Origin: Alphaproteobacteria bacterium
GTDB lineage: Bacteria > Pseudomonadota > Alphaproteobacteria > Rs-D84
DNA length: 7,285 bases
Direction: 5' to 3'
NCBI GenBank assembly: GCA_013316395.1
Contig: WSMU01000032.1
Location: 1-7,285, forward strand
Part shown: one piece after another, positions 1 to 6,706 of the stretch
Layout: each line of letters opens with the position of its first letter
How positions within the stretch are numbered: the first letter of the stretch is position 1
Notes under the pieces: model-generated
The model's input: the letters and a program-made list of their open reading frames with translations, nothing else
The model's database searches: none
What the model was told of the DNA's origin: nothing
Position numbers and translations under genes: made by a program

Positions 1-56
1 TAATAATTATGAGACGATAATAATCCTAAGTATTCAAGCATTCAGGAGAGAGAAAA
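1..56 (+). promoter_or_regulatory. Leader of the exporter operon with ribosome binding site and possible -10 box
   Basis: This AT-rich leader ends in a clear Shine-Dalgarno AGGAG at 44-48, eight bases before the ATG at 57, which supports that start. GATAAT at 16-21 matches the -10 consensus TATAAT at five of six bases. Its -35 partner would lie left of the window, so the promoter cannot be confirmed. A short imperfect repeat (ATTCAAGC then ATTCAGG) lies at about 32-46. No riboswitch or operator is recognisable. The ribosome binding site is firm and the promoter is a guess. Confidence 0.3.
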
Positions 57-854
57 ATGCCCAGAACAAAAAAGTACGAGCAACAGGCGGCAGATGTGCC
101 GTCGGATGCATCAAAAAAGCGGCGCCGTTTGGCGTATATTATAGGTGCTGTGGCGGCGGTCTGTGTCGGGGCGGTTGTGTTAAAGCATGTTTTGACATCG
201 GGGCCATTTATGTATGCCGGTACGTTGGAAACAACCAAGGTAACATTGGCGTCGCGTGTTGCATCCGATATTTCTGATGTTTTTGTCACAGAAGGGGACT
301 ATGTCATTCGGGGGCAGCGCCTGATGGAGCTTAGCTGTGATACTTACAAAATCTTGGCGACGCAAATAGATAATGACTATGGCCGTGCCCAGGCGCTGTC
401 AGAGCGCGGGCACATGTCCCAGGCAGAATTTGATGTTCTTAGTCGTAATAAACGTGACAACGATCTGAAGCTGGGGTGGTGCATGATTACGGCACCCATT
501 GATGGTGTTATTATTACCAAGTTTCGTGAGCCCGGCGAAGTTGTCGCGCCCGGCACGGTTTTAATATCGCTGGCGAATCCCTACGAGATATGGGCATATT
601 TTTATGTGCCGTACACAATGCTGCATAAGCTGCATGTGGGCCAGCAGGTGGTGGGCATCCTGCCGGAGGCCGAAGGGAAACAGTTTCAAGGCAAGATTAT
701 AAAAATCAGCGAAGAGGCCGAGTTTACACCCAAAAATGTTCAGACGCGTGAAGAGCGTACGCGACTAGTTTATGGTGTAAAGGTTCAGTTTGAAAATTCA
801 GATTTGACTTTAAAGGCCGGGATGACGATTGAAAGTGCGCTGGTAGATGAATAA
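57..854 (+). CDS. HlyD-family periplasmic adaptor (membrane fusion protein) of an ABC exporter
   Basis: This 265-residue protein probably links the inner-membrane ABC exporter encoded downstream to the TolC-type channel encoded at the end of the operon. It has a basic cytoplasmic N-terminus (KKRRR at about 20-24) and one membrane anchor at about 25-45. Two half lipoyl (barrel-sandwich) motifs follow at about 64-92 and 142-174, the second containing TAPIDGVI. A beta-barrel-like region follows at about 176-262. An alpha-helical hairpin at about 93-142 separates the lipoyl halves. Its tip carries Arg110, Leu114 and Ser121 in the spacing RxxxLxxxxxxS, which I recall as the RLS motif with which adaptors dock onto TolC. 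The hairpin is short, about three heptads per helix, and the whole protein is shorter than E. coli YbhG (about 330 residues). The stop overlaps the next gene by 8 bases. The family call is firm; the substrate is unknown. Confidence 0.93.
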   Translation: MPRTKKYEQQAADVPSDASKKRRRLAYIIGAVAAVCVGAVVLKHVLTSGPFMYAGTLETTKVTLASRVASDISDVFVTEGDYVIRGQRLMELSCDTYKILATQIDNDYGRAQALSERGHMSQAEFDVLSRNKRDNDLKLGWCMITAPIDGVIITKFREPGEVVAPGTVLISLANPYEIWAYFYVPYTMLHKLHVGQQVVGILPEAEGKQFQGKIIKISEEAEFTPKNVQTREERTRLVYGVKVQFENSDLTLKAGMTIESALVDE

Positions 855-1575
855 TGTTGAAATCAATATTTCAAACGTTTCGAAAAAGTTCAAAGACATA
901 TCTGCTTTGGATAATGTTTCTATGCGTTTTGAAACAGGAAAGCTATATGGCATAATCGGGCCGGCGGGGGCGGGCAAGACAACGTTGTTTAGATTGATGC
1001 TGCGTCTGATGCGTGCAGGGGCGGGAAATATAGAATATGTGGCCGATGGTCGTGCTATGCGCTTTGCTGATTTTGCAGAAAATATAGCCTATATGCCCCA
1101 GAGCCAGAGCCTGTATGCCGATTTATCCGTTAACGAACATTTGGAGTTCTTTAAAAAGCTCTATGGTATTGGTGATGCAGAATATGCAAAGAAAAAGCAG
1201 GAACTGGTTCATCTGGCGCGGCTGGATAAATTTTTAGACCGACCGGCCGGACATTTGTCGGGGGGGATGTATAAGAAGCTGGGGCTGATGTGTGCTTTAT
1301 TGCGTTCGCCAAAGGTAATGCTGCTGGACGAGCCGACGAACGGCGTAGACCCGATAAGTCGGCGTGAATTCTGGAGTTTGCTGCATGCATCCCTTGCCCA
1401 GGGGATTTTGGTAATTATGACAACGGCCTATATGGACGAGGCGGAACGCTGCAGCGAAGTTGTGCTGATGGAGTCGGGGCGCGTACTGGGGGCGGGCGAG
1501 CCCAGGGATTTGCTAAATCGTTATAGATGTGCAAATTTTGACGAGTTTTTCTTAAAGCGAGGAGGCGAAAAATGA
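847..1575 (+). CDS. ABC exporter ATPase 1, resembling the N-terminal half of YbhF, with no H-loop histidine
   Basis: This 242-residue nucleotide-binding domain is one of two that would power the ABC-2 permeases encoded downstream. Visible motifs are Walker A GPAGAGKTT (38-46, Lys44), Q-loop Gln85, signature LSGGM (137-141), Walker B VMLLDEP with Asp161 and catalytic Glu162, and a normal D-loop GVDP (166-169). The switch histidine is replaced by Ala194 in TTAYMDEAE. From memory, the N-terminal half of E. coli YbhF also lacks this histidine (STSYLDEAE) and has GPDGAGKTT as Walker A, so this gene appears to match that half as a separate polypeptide. The ATG at 847 overlaps the adaptor gene by 8 bases and has no strong ribosome binding site, so it probably depends on translational coupling. 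The domain is complete, without the C-terminal extension seen in ATPase 2. Confidence 0.93.
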   Translation: MNNVEINISNVSKKFKDISALDNVSMRFETGKLYGIIGPAGAGKTTLFRLMLRLMRAGAGNIEYVADGRAMRFADFAENIAYMPQSQSLYADLSVNEHLEFFKKLYGIGDAEYAKKKQELVHLARLDKFLDRPAGHLSGGMYKKLGLMCALLRSPKVMLLDEPTNGVDPISRREFWSLLHASLAQGILVIMTTAYMDEAERCSEVVLMESGRVLGAGEPRDLLNRYRCANFDEFFLKRGGEK

Positions 1576-2483
1576 AGCCTTCTATTGTTGACGTCCGAAA
1601 TTTGTCCGTGATATTTGGCGATTTTTATGCCGTGCGCGATGTGTCCTTTTGTGTGGCGCCGGGTGAAATATTTGGTTTCCTGGGGGCAAATGGTGCCGGC
1701 AAGACAACAACAATACGCGTTTTGTGCGGCCTGTTGCCAGGCAGTCGCGGCGATGTAATAATTGACGGAGAACGCTTTGTCGCCGGGCGTGAAAATATAA
1801 TAAAGCAGAAAGTGGGCTATATGTCCCAGCGATTTACGCTATATGACGGATTGTCTGTTAAGGAAAATTTCGATTTTGCGGCGGCATTGCGGGGCCTGCG
1901 GCGGGAAGAGTATTTAAGCAGCCGTGAGCGTTTGCTGAAATTCATAGGCTTTAAAGAAAAGCTGAATACGGTTGTTAAAGATTTGCCCGGCGGAATCAAG
2001 CAGGAGGTGGCGCTGTGTGTGTCGTTACTGCATGACCCAAAAATTGTTTTTCTAGACGAGCCCACCGCAGGTGTCGCCCCGGTTTCCAGAAATCGTTTTT
2101 GGCGCCTGATAAAAGATTTAGCCGCCAGTGGCAAGACCGTTTTCGTTACCACGCATTATATGGATGAGGCGGAAAACTGTAACCGTATTGCGCTGATGCG
2201 TGCGGGGGAACTGATTGCAGTGGATTCGCCCGCGAATTTGAAGAAGAAGACATTTGGTGATTCTTTATATAACTTTACGCCGCGCGGGCACCGAATGAGT
2301 ATGGATATTGATTCCAATATGGAAATATGCGAGCCATACGGACGCCACTGGCATGTAAAGTTCAAAGACGGGGTAAATGTTAGTGCGGCATTGCGCCAGT
2401 ACAAGGGCGATTTTGACATCGAGAAGATTCAGCCGTCGCTGGAAGATGTATTTATAAGACTAGTAGAAGGGCAGAACCGATGA
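1572..2483 (+). CDS. ABC exporter ATPase 2, resembling the C-terminal half of YbhF, with degenerate signature and D-loop
   Basis: This 303-residue nucleotide-binding protein is the partner of ATPase 1. Walker A GANGAGKTTT (38-47, Lys44), Q-loop Gln86, Walker B IVFLDEP with Asp162 and Glu163, and the H-loop histidine His195 (TTHYMDEAE) are all intact. The signature is LPGGI (138-142) instead of LSGGQ, and the D-loop reads GVAP (167-170) where GVDP is usual. The C-terminal half of YbhF, as I recall it, also has a weak signature (LPLGF), which supports the match. About 80 residues follow the catalytic core and end in PSLEDVFIRL, a tail typical of DrrA/YbhF-type ATPases. The ATG overlaps the previous stop as ATGA, and a full AGGAGG at 1560-1565, six bases upstream, gives it the strongest ribosome binding site in the operon. 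It probably forms a heterodimer with ATPase 1. Confidence 0.94.
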   Translation: MKPSIVDVRNLSVIFGDFYAVRDVSFCVAPGEIFGFLGANGAGKTTTIRVLCGLLPGSRGDVIIDGERFVAGRENIIKQKVGYMSQRFTLYDGLSVKENFDFAAALRGLRREEYLSSRERLLKFIGFKEKLNTVVKDLPGGIKQEVALCVSLLHDPKIVFLDEPTAGVAPVSRNRFWRLIKDLAASGKTVFVTTHYMDEAENCNRIALMRAGELIAVDSPANLKKKTFGDSLYNFTPRGHRMSMDIDSNMEICEPYGRHWHVKFKDGVNVSAALRQYKGDFDIEKIQPSLEDVFIRLVEGQNR

Positions 2484-3604
2484 AGATATTTTCCATGCGC
2501 CGTATGGGGGCAATATTTTCAAAAGAGTTCAAGCATATATTTCGTGACCCGTTTACGTTGTTGATGGCGTTGATGTTGCCGCTGGCGATTGTTCTTATAT
2601 TGGGTAATTCAATCGAGTTCAATGTAAAGTCTATCAATATGGCCTATCATGATGCGGACAGAACTGAAAGTTCGCGACGGTTGCTGGAAACGTTTGGCAG
2701 TTCGAATTACTTTCGACCCTTTGCCATAGATAATCCCGAAGAAGGATTTGCCAAAATTGTAGATGAGCGTGCGCGTGTTATGGTATCTGTGGCGCCGGAT
2801 TTTGAAAAAGATGTTTTGGGCGGCGGTACCGGTCATGTTCAGATATTGTTAGACGGTGCAGATAATTCATCTGTTATGGCGGTTGTAAACTATCTGCACA
2901 CTATAAATCAAAAGGCCTATCTCAAGATTTTGGATATTCCCCACAGTGCGGTTGCGCAAAACATGTCTTTTAAGACGCGCTATCTATTTAATCCGGAACT
3001 AAATTCACGCTGGTTTTCTGTGCCTGGATTATCGGCGGTTATTATTGCCCTGGTTGCAATAATGCTAACCACGCTTACTATATGTCGTGAATGGGAGCGC
3101 GGCTCAATGGAAATGCTGCTATCAACGCCGGCAACATCGCTGGAGATTATATTGGGCAAGGTGCTGCCCTATGCGATTTTGAGCTTTGTTGGATTTATAT
3201 TGGTTTTTATTGTTGCGCGTGTGATATTTGGCGTTCCGTTTGCGGGACATTATGTAACGCTTGTCCTGGGGACTTTGCTGTTTATTTTGGGTTATTTGGC
3301 AATAGGGCTGTTTATATCCATTTCCACCCACAAGCAGGAGGTTGCAATTCAGTTCGCATGCATAATAGGCCTGCTGCCGACTGTTGTGTTGTCCGGGTTT
3401 GTTTTCCCGGTGGAATATATGAACCGTGGCTATCAGATGTTTTCATCATTGTTTCCCGCGCGCTTTTATATGGATATAACCCGGGACCAGTTTCTAAAGG
3501 GAAGCTCAATTATAGATTTATGGGTGCTGTTTGCGCTGTTGGGACTACAGGCTTTTGTGTTAATGGTGGCTTGTCTGGGACGCTTTAAAAGGACCTTGGA
3601 ATGA
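2480..3604 (+). CDS. ABC-2 type permease 1 (YbhS-like)
   Basis: This 374-residue inner-membrane subunit should form half of the translocation path. A cytoplasmic N-terminal helix (KEFKHIFRDP, 15-24) leads into the first membrane segment at about 25-43. A periplasmic domain of about 130 residues follows, then LFNPELNSRWF (169-179) and five further hydrophobic segments, at about 182-202, 227-250, 258-281, 287-310 and 346-367. The cytoplasmic stretch REWERGSMEMLLSTP (203-217) is the ABC-2 motif expected to contact the ATPases and is nearly identical to what I recall of E. coli YbhS (REWERGTMEALLST). The ATG overlaps the ATPase 2 stop as ATGA and has AGAAGG at 2465-2470, nine bases upstream. In-frame ATGs at codons 6 and 9 are less well placed. 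The length is normal for the family and I see no disruption. Confidence 0.92.
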   Translation: MKIFSMRRMGAIFSKEFKHIFRDPFTLLMALMLPLAIVLILGNSIEFNVKSINMAYHDADRTESSRRLLETFGSSNYFRPFAIDNPEEGFAKIVDERARVMVSVAPDFEKDVLGGGTGHVQILLDGADNSSVMAVVNYLHTINQKAYLKILDIPHSAVAQNMSFKTRYLFNPELNSRWFSVPGLSAVIIALVAIMLTTLTICREWERGSMEMLLSTPATSLEIILGKVLPYAILSFVGFILVFIVARVIFGVPFAGHYVTLVLGTLLFILGYLAIGLFISISTHKQEVAIQFACIIGLLPTVVLSGFVFPVEYMNRGYQMFSSLFPARFYMDITRDQFLKGSSIIDLWVLFALLGLQAFVLMVACLGRFKRTLE

Positions 3605-4692
3605 ATAAGTTGTGGGGCTTTTTTAAGAAAGAGATAATAGGGCTGCTGCGTGACCCGGTACTGCTGGTGGCGGTTATGGTAATGCCCGCGGTACAGTTAG
3701 TCGTGCTTAGCGGGGCCATAACGCTGGAGGCTAAGAATTTACGTCTGGCGGTTGATACCGGTGCACATGATGTGATGATGGAAAAGATTTACAATCATGC
3801 TATTGGCTCCGGCTGGTTCGTGCGTGCACCCAATACGGACAAGGATGTGGTTGCTGCCGTCCAAAGCGGCAAGGCCGATGTTGCAATTGTTGCACCCGAC
3901 GGTGGATTGACTCGGGCGGTTATGCGTGGCGGCGGTGAAATTCAGATTCTGATAGATTCCATGAATATTTTGAAAGCCCAAAGCATAGAGGCTTATTTGC
4001 AAGGGGTTGTTGTACGCGCCGCAAATGAAATGGGCTATGCGCTGCCGGCAACGCCCATTGCGTTTGATATGCGCATTCTATTTAACCCCCAGTTGGATAC
4101 CAAGTGGTTTATGGTGCCATCCCTGATTGCGATTTTGGTGTTTATTGCATTGTTGGTGCTGATAACAATTTCAATCGCCAAAGAAAAGGAAACCGGAACC
4201 ATTGAAACACTGATTTCATGCCCTGTGTCTAAGTATGACATAATACTTGGCAAAGTGGTCCCGTATATTCTGGTGTCGTTTTTAATAATGCTATCGATTT
4301 TGATAATAGGGCTGATTGTGTTTGGGTTGCCGTTTGTTGGCTCGGGGTTGATGTTTGTCCTGGGCTTCTTGGTGTTTTGCATCCCGGGCACTGCAATCGC
4401 TGTACTGCTGGCTAACTTTACCAAAAATCAGCAGCAGGCTCTGCTGGGGATTGTGATAGTTGCGTTTTTGGCGCTGATGCTGTCGGGGGCGTTGATTCCT
4501 ACGGAAAACATGCCTGCGGTGTTGCAGTATATAAGCTATATTAACCCGCTAAGCCATTATTCATACATGGTGCGCAGTATTATTTTAAAGGGACCCGATT
4601 GGTCTTATTTTGCGCAGCATTCATTGGTGATGATTTTAGTCGGGATTGTTATATGGGTTGTTGCCATTAAGAAGTTTAAAACCACGCTATAG
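3601..4692 (+). CDS. ABC-2 type permease 2 (YbhR-like)
   Basis: This 363-residue permease is the second half of the inner-membrane channel. It has the same plan as permease 1: a first membrane helix at about 19-40 after KKEIIGLLRDP, a periplasmic domain at about 42-165 ending in LFNPQLDTKWFMVP (160-173), then five hydrophobic segments, at about 174-192, 219-242, 247-270, 279-299 and 335-355. The coupling motif is AKEKETGTIETLISCP (193-208). LSGALIPTENMP (294-305) matches the position of LSGFVFPVEYMN in permease 1. The two are clearly paralogous but diverged, consistent with a heterodimer. ATGA overlaps the preceding stop, and AAAGGA at 3588-3593 is seven bases upstream. The next gene begins 14 bases after the TAG stop. 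Confidence 0.92.
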   Translation: MNKLWGFFKKEIIGLLRDPVLLVAVMVMPAVQLVVLSGAITLEAKNLRLAVDTGAHDVMMEKIYNHAIGSGWFVRAPNTDKDVVAAVQSGKADVAIVAPDGGLTRAVMRGGGEIQILIDSMNILKAQSIEAYLQGVVVRAANEMGYALPATPIAFDMRILFNPQLDTKWFMVPSLIAILVFIALLVLITISIAKEKETGTIETLISCPVSKYDIILGKVVPYILVSFLIMLSILIIGLIVFGLPFVGSGLMFVLGFLVFCIPGTAIAVLLANFTKNQQQALLGIVIVAFLALMLSGALIPTENMPAVLQYISYINPLSHYSYMVRSIILKGPDWSYFAQHSLVMILVGIVIWVVAIKKFKTTL

Positions 4693-4706
4693 GTAAAGGA
4701 AAGAGC

Positions 4707-5993
4707 ATGAAAAACATATTGTATTTTAATTTGGCGGTTGTGCTGGCAGCATCTGTGCCGGCACGGGCCGATGTATATTCCGCCCTGCAGGGGGTATATG
4801 ACAGCAACCCGGTAATATCAGAGGCACGCGCCGCTGTTGGCGTCGCATCCAGTGAACTGGACGCGGCACGAACGGAAACAAAGCCATATTTGGGGCTGTC
4901 CGCTAGCGCGTCGTTGGCACGGACCAAGTTTATGGAACATACATACGACACCGTTCCGACAGAGATAGGGGCAACATTTCAGCAGAATGTGTTCCAGGGC
5001 TTTTCCACAATGGCAAAAATAAAAGGCGCCAAGGGTATTGTCGCCGCCCGCCAGGCATCACTGTATGCAACGCAGCAGGAGGTGTTTCTGGATGCTATCA
5101 ATGCCTATATCAGTGTCTTAAATGCGGAAGAGGTGTGGAATTTAAAAAAGAACAATCAGCGCGTTTTACAGGAATACTATGATTTGTGCCGTCAAAAGCA
5201 GGAGGTTGGCGTACTAACCGCGACAGATGTCGCCCAGGCGGCGGCCCGTCTGGAGGGGGCGAAATATCAAACCATAGATGCGCGTGCGGAATATGACAAT
5301 GCGCTGGAAACCTTTCGGCGAATATATGGGCGCGACGAAGAAAAATATACAGAGATTAGTCTGAAAAAAATTCAGCATTTATTCCCGGCATCCGTCGAGG
5401 CCGCCGAAGAATATGCCATGCGTAATCATCCGGTTATTATGGCGCTGAATGCGCAAGAAGCGGCAGCCCGTGAAAATATTACTGTTGCGCGCAAATCACG
5501 CATGCCGTCAGTGGATATAAAGGCATCTGCGGTACAGATAAACGATATTCCAATTGCCGACAAACTGCGCGATGGACGCGTTGGTATATATCTTAGCATG
5601 CCACTATACGATAAGGGTAACGCATCGGCAAATGTGGAAAAAGTACGTCATACTGTCGCCGGAATTCAAGACCAGGCAATTGATGCGCGCCGCACGATTG
5701 TAGAGCGTCTGCGCCAGGCGTGGAATATGTATGATGCGCAAACCTTTGCGATAAGCGCGGCCCAGGCGGCTGCCCGGGCAAACGAGCTGGCGCTGGAGGG
5801 AACGCGTGAAGAGCAGGCGCGTGGTCGTCGTACCGTATTGGATGTTTTAAACGCAGAGCAGGAGTTGCTGAATTCGCGTGTGTCACTAACGCGGGCCCGT
5901 CATGGCAAGGTGGCTGCATATTTTGCAGTTCTGGCGGCAACAGGCAAGCTTAGCCCGGAAAACCTGGGGCTAAAGATTGCGTCGGCAGAATAG
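4707..5993 (+). CDS. TolC-family outer-membrane efflux channel
   Basis: This 428-residue protein is predicted to form the trimeric outer-membrane and periplasmic exit duct of the pump. It starts with a Sec signal peptide with a likely signal peptidase I cut after PARA (residue 21). There is no lipobox cysteine, so it is probably not a lipoprotein. Two internal repeats of the outer-membrane efflux family are visible: NPVISEARA near 34-42 and NHPVIMALNAQEAAA near 240-254 begin them, and FQQNVFQGFS (91-100) and LSMPLYDKGNA (296-306) are the paired beta-strand regions. Alanine-rich helices follow each. The helix-turn tips are VGVLTATDV (167-175) and RGRRTVLDV (372-380), resembling the VGxxTxxDV tips of E. 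coli TolC. It is shorter than E. coli TolC (about 490 residues), mainly because it lacks a long C-terminal tail. AAGGA at 4696-4700 is the ribosome binding site. Co-transcription with the exporter implies a dedicated channel. Confidence 0.93.
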   Translation: MKNILYFNLAVVLAASVPARADVYSALQGVYDSNPVISEARAAVGVASSELDAARTETKPYLGLSASASLARTKFMEHTYDTVPTEIGATFQQNVFQGFSTMAKIKGAKGIVAARQASLYATQQEVFLDAINAYISVLNAEEVWNLKKNNQRVLQEYYDLCRQKQEVGVLTATDVAQAAARLEGAKYQTIDARAEYDNALETFRRIYGRDEEKYTEISLKKIQHLFPASVEAAEEYAMRNHPVIMALNAQEAAARENITVARKSRMPSVDIKASAVQINDIPIADKLRDGRVGIYLSMPLYDKGNASANVEKVRHTVAGIQDQAIDARRTIVERLRQAWNMYDAQTFAISAAQAAARANELALEGTREEQARGRRTVLDVLNAEQELLNSRVSLTRARHGKVAAYFAVLAATGKLSPENLGLKIASAE

Positions 5994-6070
5994 GGCGGGA
6001 ATAGAAGCCTGGCGGGAAATCGGGATTTTTATGATAAAATAACCGTAAAGAAAAACAAAGGAACTAAACA
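5994..6070 (+). promoter_or_regulatory. Intergenic spacer before the DUF308 gene with possible weak promoter
   Basis: No hairpin plus T-run is visible here, so transcription from the exporter operon may continue into the next gene. TATGAT at 6030-6035 and the overlapping TAAAAT at 6035-6040 resemble -10 boxes, but no good -35 box lies 16-18 bases upstream. GGCGGGAA occurs twice, at 5994-6001 and 6011-6018, with a 17-base pitch. AAAGGA at 6057-6062 is a good ribosome binding site eight bases before the ATG at 6071. Confidence 0.25.
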
Positions 6071-6706
6071 ATGGCAGCACAAAAATCAAAAAAAAGTAAT
6101 AGCAGAGCCGCGGATACACGCCGGATGGCCCGACGCAATCCAATGTATTCATATATTCAGGATTTATATAACCGCAGCGCGCCCCTGCTGATATGCGAGG
6201 CGGCACTGCTGGGTTTTGCGGCGATTCTTATCGTATTTCGTCCGATTGCAATGCTGTCAATGATGACGTTTATCATCGGCGTTGCATTGATACTGTTTGG
6301 GCTGTATCGTACGATTGCCGGCTTTATGGTATCGCGCGCGCCCGGTGGTGGCTGGATTGATGTTATTTTCGGCCTGGTAAACATAATTCTGGGTGTTTTA
6401 TTCTGTGCATATCCGGTGGATTCATTTATGGGTATTGTATATGTGTTTATCGCGCTGTTGTTGTTTAAGGCTATCAAGGCTCTGATATTTGCGATAAATA
6501 TGGCGCGTGCACGTGTGGGGCATTATGCAATGGATTTAACTGTTGCGGTTGTATTGTTCCTGTTGGCGGTACTGCTGATGTTCTTTCCCATGGTTGGTGC
6601 GATTACGATGATATACACCCTGGCCATAATACTGTTGCTGTATGCCGCGTCAGATATATATATGTTTATCGAACTGGTTCATCTAAAGAACAAGATAAAG
6701 GAATAA
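6071..6706 (+). CDS. DUF308/HdeD-like six-helix membrane protein
   Basis: This 211-residue inner-membrane protein has a very basic, probably cytoplasmic N-terminus (KSKKSNSR, then RRMARR, within the first 22 residues). Six hydrophobic helices follow, at about 39-57, 61-78, 96-113, 119-139, 153-172 and 177-200, and the C-terminus is short and charged (HLKNKIKE). The helices form three repeated pairs, each with a Pro at the turn: FRPIAML, AYPVDSF and FFPMVGA. This is the layout of the DUF308 family that includes HdeD, a membrane protein linked to acid resistance in E. coli. No enzymatic motif is present and the molecular function is not known. It starts 77 bases after the channel gene and is followed at once by a strong terminator, so it may be the last gene of the operon or have its own weak promoter. 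The family call is fairly firm; a functional link to the pump is only inferred from position. Confidence 0.8.
   Translation: MAAQKSKKSNSRAADTRRMARRNPMYSYIQDLYNRSAPLLICEAALLGFAAILIVFRPIAMLSMMTFIIGVALILFGLYRTIAGFMVSRAPGGGWIDVIFGLVNIILGVLFCAYPVDSFMGIVYVFIALLLFKAIKALIFAINMARARVGHYAMDLTVAVVLFLLAVLLMFFPMVGAITMIYTLAIILLLYAASDIYMFIELVHLKNKIKE

Noticed and set aside
1817..2152. 111-codon minus-strand open frame opposite ATPase 2
   Set aside because: It is antisense to intact Walker, signature and H-loop motifs, with no independent support.
3091..3588. 165-codon plus-strand open frame inside permease 1
   Set aside because: It is a shadow in another frame of the permease. Its translation is rich in Cys and Gly without any family motif, while the permease frame has clear ABC-2 motifs.
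4035..4424. 129-codon minus-strand open frame opposite permease 2
   Set aside because: It is antisense to a conserved membrane-protein gene, its composition is odd (Asn, Ile, Thr, Pro) and no promoter or ribosome binding site is evident.
5593..5940. 115-codon minus-strand open frame opposite the channel gene
   Set aside because: The translation is rich in Pro, His and Ala, the usual artefact opposite an alanine-rich helical gene. The TolC-family frame explains this stretch.
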